Below are positions 1 to 7,800 of a stretch of DNA of 14,362 bases, in pieces (position 1 is the first letter of the stretch; every line of letters begins with the position of its first letter). Origin of the DNA: Anaerolineales bacterium (GTDB lineage Bacteria; Chloroflexota; Anaerolineae; Anaerolineales; Villigracilaceae); the NCBI GenBank assembly GCA_016928525.1, contig JAFGKO010000170.1:1-14362 (forward strand), in the 5' to 3' direction. The position numbers were made by a program, and so were the translations under genes. The notes beneath the pieces are model-generated. The model ran no database searches. It worked only from the letters and a program-made list of their open reading frames with translations, and had not been told where the DNA came from.

Positions 1-2
1 CT

Positions 3-71
3 GATTTACTCAGTGATTACCTGCGGGCAGAACTGGCTGCTCCACGAATTCAGGCTTTCCTGCCCGCATAA
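3..71 (+). CDS. C-terminal end of an unidentified gene (partial)
   Basis: The third forward frame is open from the window edge to a TAA at 69-71 and ends in the peptide ...AAPRIQAFLPA. The frame reads like ordinary protein (leucine, alanine and charged residues) and is followed by a terminator-like hairpin at 120-154, which fits the 3' end of a gene entering from the left. Only about 22 residues are visible, so no family can be named. The other two forward frames lack a comparable ending. Confidence is limited by the short length. Confidence 0.4.
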   Translation, partial: DLLSDYLRAELAAPRIQAFLPA

Positions 72-119
72 GCGAAAGTCCTGCATTTGTGAAAAGCGAA
101 TAATAACATGTTGCTTAAA

Positions 120-154
120 AAGAAAATACCGCTTTTGACGCGGTCGATTTTCTT
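120..154 (+). terminator. Terminator-like hairpin after the left-edge gene
   Basis: The arms AAGAAAATACCGC (120-132) and GCGGT-cg-ATTTTCTT (140-154) pair over 13 bp around a 7-nt loop, with a two-base CG bulge at 145-146. The 3' arm itself is T-rich. It lies about 50 bp after the TAA at 71, as expected for a rho-independent terminator of the gene entering from the left. The A/T-rich symmetry would also allow function on the other strand. Confidence 0.5.
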
Positions 155-158
155 AATA

Positions 159-194
159 GAAAAGCCCTTGGCAATGAATTGACGGAATATCCCA
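159..194 (+). repeat. Left copy of a direct repeat flanking the defence block
   Basis: This 36-bp stretch matches 4819-4856 in the same orientation. The cores TTGGCAATG and GACGGAATATCCCA are identical; the differences are one extra A and one extra C in homopolymer runs of the right copy, plus two substitutions between the cores (AATT versus GATA). The two copies bracket abiE and the Wadjet remnant. They may be recombination or insertion footprints, or two members of a dispersed repeat family. Confidence 0.7.
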
Positions 195-235
195 GAAACA
201 TACATCAAGCGCCCCGCAAGCCGCCTTCAACTTTG

Positions 236-264
236 TTGCGTCAATTTGCCGTATATGGCATAAT
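236..264 (+). promoter_or_regulatory. Promoter of abiEi-abiEii
   Basis: A -10 box CATAAT (259-264, five of six consensus bases) lies 17 bp after a weak -35 TTGCGT (236-241). The expected transcription start falls at or next to the A of the ATG at 271, so the message may be leaderless. There is no well-spaced Shine-Dalgarno sequence; the only candidate, AGAG, is too close to the ATG. Confidence 0.5.
247..260. promoter_or_regulatory. Possible AbiEi operator palindrome
   Basis: TGCCGTATATGGCA is a 14-bp palindrome with a single mismatched pair, lying across the promoter spacer and the first base(s) of the -10 box. Known AbiEi antitoxins repress their own promoter by binding inverted repeats there, so this is a natural operator candidate. 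The link is inferred from position and symmetry only. Confidence 0.35.
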
Positions 265-270
265 AGAGAA

Positions 271-906
271 ATGAAATTTGAAGACTTGCTATCTTTAGTC
301 GGGAATCAACCTCTCTTTGAAACAGGGTTGCTCCTTGCCGGGGATGTAGATCCCGACGATATCCGCAGGCAGCTCTCCCGTTGGGTAAGAGCGGGAAAAA
401 TCCGCCAACTGCGGCGTGGTCTCTACATGCTGGAGCCACCCTATCAAAGCGTGGCTCCTCACCCGTTCCTGATTGCCAACGCTCTGGTCCTCGGCTCATA
501 TGTCAGCAGGCAATCGGCACTGGCGTATTATGGATTGATCCCGGAATACACACCGCGCACACTGAGTGTGACAACCCTGCGCCCTTCTCAATGGGGTGGG
601 GTTTTTTACTTCCAGCACATCGCTCCCCATTTTTACTTTGGCTATCAAGTGGTAGCACTTTCACCCCAACAACATGCTTTCATAGCGAAACCTGAGAAGG
701 CCCTGCTTGATCTCGTTCATCTCACACCTCATTCAGATGCTCCCGAATATTTGTCCCAATTACGATTACAAAACTTGGAGAAGATGGATTTAAACCAGAT
801 CCATGAATTTGCGGAGCGCGCCGGAAAGCCAAAATGGAAACGAGTTGCTCGCTACGTTACAGAACTGGCAAAGCAGGAAGAAAGCGAGTATGAGGAACTA
901 ACATGA
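271..906 (+). CDS. abiEi: AbiEi-type antitoxin / autorepressor (type IV toxin-antitoxin)
   Basis: This 211-residue protein has the layout of the AbiEi antitoxin family. Residues about 1-55 form a winged helix-turn-helix (DDIRRQLSRWVRAGKIRQLRRGLYML), followed by a core domain with YVSRQSALAYYGLIPE (77-92) and the family hallmark IAKPEKALLDLVHL (138-151). In studied systems AbiEi represses its own operon and counteracts the AbiEii nucleotidyltransferase without stable protein binding, which defines type IV. The ATG at 271 lies 6 bp after a good -10 box. The stop overlaps the abiEii start as ATGA, the usual antitoxin-first, coupled order. The coding DNA looks more AT-rich than the right-hand operon, in keeping with acquired defence DNA. 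Family assignment is firm; the target is unknown. Confidence 0.9.
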   Translation: MKFEDLLSLVGNQPLFETGLLLAGDVDPDDIRRQLSRWVRAGKIRQLRRGLYMLEPPYQSVAPHPFLIANALVLGSYVSRQSALAYYGLIPEYTPRTLSVTTLRPSQWGGVFYFQHIAPHFYFGYQVVALSPQQHAFIAKPEKALLDLVHLTPHSDAPEYLSQLRLQNLEKMDLNQIHEFAERAGKPKWKRVARYVTELAKQEESEYEELT

Positions 907-1712
907 AAGAACACTTGGCGACTTTGCTTCAACCCAATGCATCCGCCCTGAAAAGGCGCAATCTGGCACGAGAATATTTACAGGCGTTGATTTTACAAAG
1001 CTTACAAAGATCAGGGGCCATGACCTCACTCGCCTTCCACGGTGGAACGGCTTTGCGCTTCTTGTATTCCCTACTGCGTTACTCTGACGACCTGGATTTT
1101 GCTCTCGAGACCAACAAATCAAGGTATGATTTTCGGGCTTATCTGCAAGCCCTACAAAAAGATTTAGAGGCACAGGGCTATAAGGTTGCCTTGAAAGTCA
1201 GTGACCGGAAAACGGTCCACAGCGCCTACATCCGATTCCCTGGTCTACTTTACGAGTTAAACCTTTCCTCACATCGCGATGAAGTCTTGGCAGTCAAAAT
1301 CGAGGTAGATACCGACCCGCCAAAGAAAGCCGGGCTGGAGACAAGTCTTGTTCGGCATCACGTTTTGTTGAATTTACAACATCACGACAAGTCCTCTTTG
1401 CTTGCTGGCAAACTCCATGCGATCCTGCAGCGTCCTTACCCGAAAGGACGCGACATTTATGACCTCATCTGGTATCTGGGAGACAGGACTTGGCCCAATC
1501 CAAATATCAAGATGCTTAACAACGCTCTCGCGCAAACAGACTGGACAGGCCCAACCCTTACAGTCGCTAACTGGCGTAGTGTTACGCTTACCCGAATCAA
1601 ATCCTTTTCCTGGGATCATCTTATAAACGATGTGCAACCTTTCCTGCAAACGGAACAGGAAATTGAACTGCTCACAAAAGATAATTTAACCAATTTACTC
1701 CAGTCATTATAA
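903..1712 (+). CDS. abiEii: AbiEii/AbiGii-family nucleotidyltransferase toxin
   Basis: This 269-residue protein carries the motifs of the AbiEii DNA-polymerase-beta-like nucleotidyltransferases: FHGGTALRFLY (GG at 47-48), SDDLDFAL with the metal-binding D63 and D65, a third carboxylate in VKIEVD (132-136), and KLHAILQRPYPKGRDIYDL (170-188) with the conserved lysine and aspartates. Studied members inhibit growth as abortive-infection toxins, some by adding nucleotides to tRNA acceptor ends. The motif set is complete, so the enzyme should be active. GAGG (892-895) ahead of the ATG and the 4-base overlap with abiEi indicate translational coupling. A short palindrome and T-rich stretch just after the stop could end the transcript. 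Its exact RNA substrate cannot be read from the sequence. Confidence 0.9.
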   Translation: MKEHLATLLQPNASALKRRNLAREYLQALILQSLQRSGAMTSLAFHGGTALRFLYSLLRYSDDLDFALETNKSRYDFRAYLQALQKDLEAQGYKVALKVSDRKTVHSAYIRFPGLLYELNLSSHRDEVLAVKIEVDTDPPKKAGLETSLVRHHVLLNLQHHDKSSLLAGKLHAILQRPYPKGRDIYDLIWYLGDRTWPNPNIKMLNNALAQTDWTGPTLTVANWRSVTLTRIKSFSWDHLINDVQPFLQTEQEIELLTKDNLTNLLQSL

Positions 1713-1716
1713 TTAT

Positions 1717-1735
1717 CGCTATAGCGGCTTTATTT
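1717..1735 (+). terminator. Weak hairpin after abiEii
   Basis: The palindrome CGCTATAGCG (1717-1726) followed by GCTTTATTT comes a few bases after the abiEii stop. The stem is short and the T tract is interrupted, so this is at best a weak terminator. Confidence 0.2.
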
Positions 1736-1945
1736 CAAAATCCGGCCGATTTGTTTACGATAAGCCTGTTCTGAAACCTGGGTTTGGGGTTTTCGCGATG
1801 AGCCCGAAGACACGGGCTGCGCGGTAATTTTCGCTACTGGGATTGCCAATTTCAACGCATCATACAAATCGGGATCACGCTCAACAAGATGACTTATCAG
1901 CGCAACCAACGCATCTTTTTCCAGGTCGGCCAGTAACTCGGTCAC
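1730..1945 (-). CDS. Small hypothetical protein, perhaps a gene remnant
   Basis: A 71-residue reading frame on the - strand starts with GTG at 1945, preceded by GGAG with 8-base spacing, and stops with TAA next to the abiEii end. Residues 1-35 (MTELLADLEKDALVALISHL...DPDLYDALKLAI) look like two amphipathic helices. The tail is polar and ends in YRKQIGRILK. The helical part resembles segments that follow the zinc finger in SWIM-domain proteins, so it may be a fragment of such a gene; that is only an impression. It is squeezed between abiEii and the broken jetC, and its ribosome site lies at the point where jetC similarity begins. It could be a real small gene, a captured fragment, or the scar of the event that removed jetA, jetB and the front of jetC. 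Confidence 0.45.
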   Translation of the reverse strand: MTELLADLEKDALVALISHLVERDPDLYDALKLAIPVAKITAQPVSSGSSRKPQTQVSEQAYRKQIGRILK

Positions 1946-1950
1946 ACTTT

Positions 1951-3454
1951 TTGCTCCGAAAACTCATCCGGCTGGCGATGGGGCGCTGGTTCATCGGCGA
2001 ACGCGCCGTCACGAGCCAGGTCGAAAGCCGTCAGCAGCGTCTGAACGAAATCACAAAGGAAATGCTCTCTCTCAACAAACGCGATTCTGCCTTGCGCGAA
2101 CGCCTCGCCCTTACCCGCGACAAAAACCGCCCGCTCATCGACCTCGAACACACCCTCGAAACCCTCGCCATCCTACCCGAACGCATCACGCAACACGAAA
2201 CACTCAAACAAGAACTTGAAGCATTAGATTTACACACTACCGACACCCTGAAAGCCGCCGTGGAAGGGCGCCAGGCCGAGTACAACCGTCTGCAAGCGGA
2301 AGCAGGCACGGTCGAGCGTCGCATCGGCGGGATGGAAGCCGACGCCCAGACCCTGGCTGAGGGTGAAATCCCCCGGCTGGAGCGCGAGATTGATCAATCC
2401 GTCCAAAATGCAGAAGAATTTCTCACTGGCGAAAATCCCGATGGAGACACCCGCGCCGAAATCGAAAAAGAATACGCCCGCCGCTTGGAACGCCAGCCCG
2501 TCGACGTGATCCAGCAAAATGCCGAACGCTACGAGAACGATTACCAGACTGCCGAAACTCGCAACCGCGACCGCCTGCGCGAAGCCAAGCAAGCTTACTC
2601 GATGCGCTACGACTTTGGCTATGATGACATGGACGATGCAACACGCTACAACAGTGAAAAAGGTAAGCTGGTAAATTCCGAACTCCCCCAATACGAAACC
2701 CAAATCGCCCACCAACGTGGCCTGGCCGAACAGGAACTGGTCGAAAACTTCATCCATCGCCTGCGCGAACAGATCGAAGAAGCCCGCCAACAATTGGCCT
2801 ACCTGAACACTACCCTCTCGCAACTGCGATTCGGCGGCGAGCGCTACGAATTCATCACCCAACCCGCCGCCAACCTGCGCGGTATGTATGACATGGTCAT
2901 GGACAGCCAGTCCGTGCTCGGTGCTTCGCTATTCGACTCGGACTTCCGCCAAAAACACCAGCAAGCCTGGGATCTGCTGCTCGAACGCCTGACCCTCAAC
3001 AACCAGACAGGCGAAAGCCTGTCCACCGAACTGCGTGAACTGCAAGATTACCGTTCTTACCTGCAATACGATCCATTACCCTAACGGCGACCGTGCCCTG
3101 TTGAGCCAGATCAATGCAAAAAAATCTGGCGGCGAAACCACCACGCCTTTTTACGTGGCAATGGCCGCCTCCTTTGCCCAGGCTTACCGTCTCAACCAGC
3201 CACGCCCCTCCGACACCATCCGCCTGGCGCTCTTCGATGAAGCCTTCGGCAAAATGGACACCGCTCGTACTGCCAGCGCCTTGCAATTCATGCGTGACGC
3301 CGGTCTGCAAGTGCTGCTCGCCACCCCGCCCGACAAATCTGGCTCGCTCCTGCCCTTCGTAGATACCGTCTGCACCGTGGTTCGCAAAAATAGCCATGCA
3401 TTTATCATCGAAATCGACAAGAACGAGATGATCGCCGAGCTTGAAAAGGGATAA
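1951..3454 (+). pseudogene. jetC: Wadjet JetC remnant: coiled-coil and C-terminal ATPase head, frameshifted
   Basis: JetC is the SMC/MukB-like ATPase of the Wadjet system, which recognises and cleaves small circular plasmids. Similarity begins abruptly near RLAMGRWFIGERA. It continues through a long charged coiled coil (about 1990-2800) to LQDYRSYLQYD, where the first frame hits a stop at 3084. The protein resumes one frame over at IHYPNGDRALL (about 3073) and carries the ABC signature AKKSGGET, the Walker B segment RLALFDEAFGKMD and the usual C-terminal AFIIEIDKNEMIAEL, ending at 3454. The N-terminal head with the Walker A loop is missing altogether, as are jetA and jetB. The product cannot be a working ATPase. 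An ATG at 1843 is in frame, but the stretch 1843-1945 is only the antisense of the small gene. The neighbouring jetD follows after 12 bp. Confidence 0.85.
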
Positions 3455-3466
3455 TGCAACACGATT

Positions 3467-4717
3467 ATGGAAATTTCATTTGTCCCATCCCCAGAAGTTG
3501 CAGTCGTGCTCAACGCTTTGCTTGACATCCTCGAGCGCCGCAGAAAATACGAAATACGCGATAAAAGCCGTACAACACACTCCATCAAAATCACCCTTAA
3601 AGAATCAGAACTGCCCGATTACTTCTCTCAAATTGACCCGCAACCACGCCTCATAGCCAATGAGCAGTTCGACCAACTCGAGCAAATAGGCCTGCTCAGC
3701 CTCACCTGGCTCCAAGGTGAGAAAGGACACCTTCTTCAAACCGTTGCCCTTACAACGGAACATGCAACATGTATCTACGAATTACTTCATCGATCAGCGA
3801 TTACCGACCAATGTGCCCGCCTCGAGACTCTACTTCTCGCCGATCAATTCCGCTTTCCAAAGGATGACTGGCGGAGCCGTACCATCCACCGTACCCTGAC
3901 CCAACTCCGCGCTGGAAAATCCCCCACACCCTTCATCCTGACCGATTCATCCTGGAACCTCGACCTGCTGACCGTTTTATCAGCCTTATCTAGCCTTGAA
4001 ACAGAAACCCCCTATCGCGTCTTCAGCGTCCACACCTTCAACGACAGCAAACGCTTCGACGATCTAAAACCCGCCATCGTCCGTCTGGCACGCCTCGCCA
4101 ATCGGGAATGGAAATCTCTCTCAAACGAAGACATCCTCCGAGAACTCAATCTCGTTGCCAACCCCAACTATATTCACCTGGCTGGCAACTGGCAACTCAC
4201 CACCCGCAGCGGGGAAATCCTGTCGTTGGGCGGTTTCATCCCTTCCGTTGGATTCCCCGCTGCGCAAATCGAAACCATCCAATCTGTCACCATCCACGCC
4301 GACTCCGTCCTCTGCATTGAAAACCTGACATCCTTCCATGGACACCTCCGCATCCACGCAACACGTAACAAGAAACAGGCTACCCTCTGCCTCATGGGCA
4401 ACCCATCCCCATCCATTCGCCGCCTGCTCAGGCTCATCCCTGAATCAACCCCTATTCATCTGTGGTCTGACATGGATTACGGTGGCTTCAACAGCCTCTC
4501 GCAAATGCGGCGGTATGTCAGGCATCAAATCCATCCATACCTGATGGATATTCCCACCTTTGAAGCCTACGCCCACTTATCTCGCCCGCTGAATTCAACA
4601 GATGTGCGCAATCTGAAACACCTGTGCAACCATCCAGAACTTTCAAACGAACAGTCGGTCATAGAACATCTCATCCATCGCGGGCTAAAACTAGAACAAG
4701 AAGCAATCCAGATCTGA
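3467..4717 (+). CDS. jetD: Wadjet JetD, Toprim-type DNA-cleaving subunit
   Basis: This 416-residue protein matches the JetD family (DUF2220, related to topoisomerase VI A subunits), the subunit that cuts plasmid DNA in Wadjet. An N-terminal arm and winged-helix region (about 1-240) precedes the Toprim domain. Its catalytic acidic residues are visible as VLCIENLTSF (E285) and LWSDMDYGGFNSL (D335, D337). The C-terminal EHLIHRGLKLEQEAI (400-414) is a typical ending of the family. No frameshift or internal stop interrupts it, in contrast to jetC just upstream. The ATG at 3467 follows AAAAGGG at a long distance, so translation may depend on coupling to jetC. Without JetA, JetB and a whole JetC it should have no loading machinery; it may be a recent relic, or it may serve another copy in the genome. 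Confidence 0.88.
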   Translation: MEISFVPSPEVAVVLNALLDILERRRKYEIRDKSRTTHSIKITLKESELPDYFSQIDPQPRLIANEQFDQLEQIGLLSLTWLQGEKGHLLQTVALTTEHATCIYELLHRSAITDQCARLETLLLADQFRFPKDDWRSRTIHRTLTQLRAGKSPTPFILTDSSWNLDLLTVLSALSSLETETPYRVFSVHTFNDSKRFDDLKPAIVRLARLANREWKSLSNEDILRELNLVANPNYIHLAGNWQLTTRSGEILSLGGFIPSVGFPAAQIETIQSVTIHADSVLCIENLTSFHGHLRIHATRNKKQATLCLMGNPSPSIRRLLRLIPESTPIHLWSDMDYGGFNSLSQMRRYVRHQIHPYLMDIPTFEAYAHLSRPLNSTDVRNLKHLCNHPELSNEQSVIEHLIHRGLKLEQEAIQI

Positions 4718-4748
4718 TGAAAATGATATGGGGAAGTTGTATTTTTAA

Positions 4749-4785
4749 CCGAAAAGACGCCCACACATTGCAAGCGTCTCTTCGG
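4749..4785. terminator. Strong stem-loop between convergent jetD and addA
   Basis: CCGAAAAGACGC (4749-4760) pairs with GCGTCTCTTCGG (4774-4785) over 11 of 12 positions around a 13-nt loop. It lies 32 bp after the jetD stop. No T run follows on either strand, so it is either an atypical terminator or a 3'-end stabiliser. Confidence 0.4.
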
Positions 4786-4818
4786 CAGAACTACCAACTG
4801 AGAATTCCGTCGCACAAC

Positions 4819-4856
4819 GAAAAAGCCCCTTGGCAATGGATAGACGGAATATCCCA
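4819..4856 (+). repeat. Right copy of the direct repeat flanking the defence block
   Basis: This 38-bp stretch matches 159-194 in the same orientation, with two single-base insertions in homopolymers and two substitutions. It lies 15 bp from the 3' end of addA, so the accessory genes begin immediately beyond the operon. No integrase or transposase accompanies it. Confidence 0.7.
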
Positions 4857-4868
4857 ATGGCCTTTTTT
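4832..4868 (+). terminator. Candidate rho-independent terminator for jetD
   Basis: GGC, then GGATA (4838-4842), a 7-nt loop, TATCC (4850-4854) and GCC (4860-4862) form an interrupted stem directly followed by six T residues (4863-4868). It uses the right half of the flanking repeat, so that repeat may have a terminator role here; the left copy has no T run. Confidence 0.4.
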
Positions 4869-4870
4869 CC

Positions 4871-7800
4871 CTATAAATCAAAAATTGAAAGATTATTGTT
4901 CACATTCAAGAAAACCAACCTCGTCTTTGCCTGAATCCCGAGGTTGCTGGCTATTGCCTGGGCGTAACGCTCCACCTGATGGTCGTACCCCTCGCGCTTG
5001 ATGACGAGGCGCGCTTCTTCCTCAGAGCGGAGTTCGTCGGTTTTGAAATCTACCAGGAACCAGCCTGCATCGGTGCGGTAGAGCAGGTCAATAATACCGC
5101 TGTCGCCGGGCAGGTGATAGGGGATTTCGTGGTGATGTTCGGACGCGTCGATTTCGGCGTAGAGCGGATGAGCGCGCAAACGTTCCAGCAGGCGGCGGAC
5201 TTCGCCGAGGGTGGCGTGGATTTCGGCAGGGTCGGTCAGGCCAGTTTCGAGCGCAAGCGGGCGAAGGAAAGCTTCGAAGCTGTTATCCGGAAAGCCCCGC
5301 TCTCCGGCGGGGAAATGCCAGCGGCGCAGGGCCTCGTGGACGAGACGTCCCACCACCCAGGCGGGGCCGCGCGGCCGTTTGGCCGTGGAGACGACGCGCC
5401 AGACGCGCTGGGGCGGGTCGGCGTGGCGCAGGTGGGATTTATCGTCACTGACAAGGGTAGGTGGGGTGAGGGGGGCGAGGAGATCGGGCCTCACCCCTGC
5501 CCCCTCTCCCTGTGGGAGAGGGGAGTTTGTTGAAACGGGGGCAGGCTGGGGGGAGTTCGAGGCGTCAACCGGCGAAACGGGGTAAAACACGGCTGTCAGG
5601 CCATCCTGGTTAAGCGGGAAATCATCCGGCGCAGACATCCCCAAAAAAGGAAATTGTCCCAACCAGCCCGCCAGGGTGAGACTACCATCTTTTTTGCGTT
5701 TGACATGGCCACTGACAAGCAGTTTTTCTTTGGCGCGCGTGGCGGCCACGTAGAGCAGGCGGGCGTCTTCGGCTTCGTTGCGATCGTCTTCGAGGCGGGA
5801 TGCCAATTGCCAAGCAGTGGGATGGAAGTCGTTGTCTTTCAGGTCGAGCAGCAGGCCATTGGGCGCGAGTTGAACCTTGCCGCCCGCGCCGCGATGCTCA
5901 TAGGCGGCGTCGGCGATGACGGTGAGCGGGAACTCCAGCCCCTTGGCCTTGTGAACGGTCATGAGTTGGACGGTGCCGCTGGCAGAGGCATCGGCAGGCG
6001 CTTCACCTTCGCGCAGGCCAACATCCCGCAGGGTTTGAACGTAGGCGAGGAAATCGGGCAGGCTGACGAGCCGCGAGCGATGGGCATCAGCCAGCAGTTT
6101 TTCAACGTTGCGCAACATGCGCCCGCCATTGGAAGCGCTGGCAAGGATGGCGCGGTAGCCGGTCAGATCGAGCAGGCGCTTGAGCACGGCGGCAGCCGGG
6201 GCGCGGCCGGCGAGGGTGCGGAGTTCGTCGAGGATGCTACAGGCCCTGATATGTACGGGCAGATCCGAACCGCGAAGGGCACTAAGAACACTAAGGTTTT
6301 CAGGAATTTCTTCCAGGAATCGCAAGCGGTAGATTTCGGCATCGGTGAGGGCGAAGGCAGGCGAGCGCAGCAGGCCGACTAGGGCCAGTTCATCGGCGGG
6401 ATCGGCAACCGCGGCCAGGATGTTGAGCAGGTCGCGGATTTCGGGGCGGTCGTAGAAGCCGCGTCCGGCCACGGTGATGAAGGGAATCCCAGCCTGCTCG
6501 AAGGCATCTTCATAGACCGCGTAGGCCGTGGACGAGCGGAAGAGCAGCGCCATCTCGCCCCAGCTGAAGCCTTCCGCGGCATGGAGTTGGTGCAGGCGGC
6601 GGGCGAGAGCCTGGGCGGCAGCGGTGCGACCTTCCTCGGCATTTTCGCCCAAGCCGAGATGGAATTCCACGAACGGCGGCTGGATTTCAAGACGGGCCGG
6701 CTCCTGGCGGTAGGCACGCAGCGGGGCAAATGGCACGGCATACGGCCTGGCGGGGTCTTCGCTCTCGCCAAGGACGGGAGCCAGCAGGGGGTTGAGACTG
6801 TCGAGCAGTCCCTTGTGGGCGCGGAAGGTCAGGTCGAGGGCGATCAGCGTCCCGCCCGCAGCCCCGACATCGGCCTGCACCTGGCGGAAGACGGTCACGT
6901 CGGCGTTGCGGAAGCGATAGATGGATTGTTTGCTGTCGCCAACGATGAAAAGATCGGCCGATTTTCGATTTTCGATTTTCGATTGTTGATTGAAACCGGT
7001 CAACGCGTACACAATCTGCCGCTGGCGGTCGTTGGTATCCTGGAATTCGTCCACCAGCACGGCGCGCAGACCGGACTGGAGCCGGGTACAAACAGCAGGG
7101 TTTTCAGCCAGCAGGCGGGCGGTCAAGTCTTCGAGATCATCAAAATCGAGGGCCTGGCGCTCGTCCTTGCGGCGCTGGTATTCGGCCAAAACCTGCTCGA
7201 AGAGTTGCTGGATGGCCGGTAAATCGGCAGCAATTTTTTCGTCCAGGCTGAAGCGGGATTTCTCGGCCAGGAATTTGAGATTTTCATCGTAAACCTGGCG
7301 CAATTCGGACATAGCGGCACGCGGGATATCGACATCGTCCCAGTTGTCTTTTTTGCCCTGGGTGGATATGGATTTGCGCAAAGCGGTCAGGCTGGAAAGA
7401 ACAGCATCCCAGTCCCCGGCGGAGCGCGCCGATTGGACTTCGTCCCAGCAGGCGAGCACGGACTGGCGGGCCAGTTCAAGTTTGTCATCCGGCACGGCGG
7501 AACGGCAGGCGGTCAGGTCGGCCAGGGCGGTCGTCCAGGCGTGAGAGTCGAGGCAGGCGGTGAAGTAGGTGGAAAGGGAAGATTCGAAAACGCCCCTCAC
7601 CCCTGCCCCCTCTCCCAAAATTGGGAGAGGGGAAACATCCAGGCGGCGGCTCAACAATGCGCCGAGAATCTTGCGCAGGTTGCCTTCCTTGAAATCACCA
7701 AACAGCGCCGCGGCACCCGGGTCGCTGGCAGCCCAGGCCAGGGCCGCGTCGATGGATTCGGCTTGCAGCGCGGCGGCCAGCCCTTCTTCGAGCACGCCAA

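Noticed and set aside
159..194. Flanking repeat as a classical tRNA-derived attachment site
   Set aside because: No tRNA gene or integrase lies next to either copy, and the copies are imperfect; I kept only the direct-repeat observation.
1843..1950. In-frame upstream start extending jetC to 1843
   Set aside because: The extra residues are the antisense of the small - strand gene and do not resemble JetC; the true N-terminal half with Walker A is missing.
2230..2862. 210-residue - strand open frame opposite jetC
   Set aside because: Its hydrophobic, phenylalanine- and valine-rich composition is the mirror of the charged coiled coil coded on the + strand.
5501..7632. The two GC-rich palindromes as rho-independent terminators
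   Set aside because: They lie inside a continuous coding frame and have no T run on either strand; a repeat inserted in frame explains them better.
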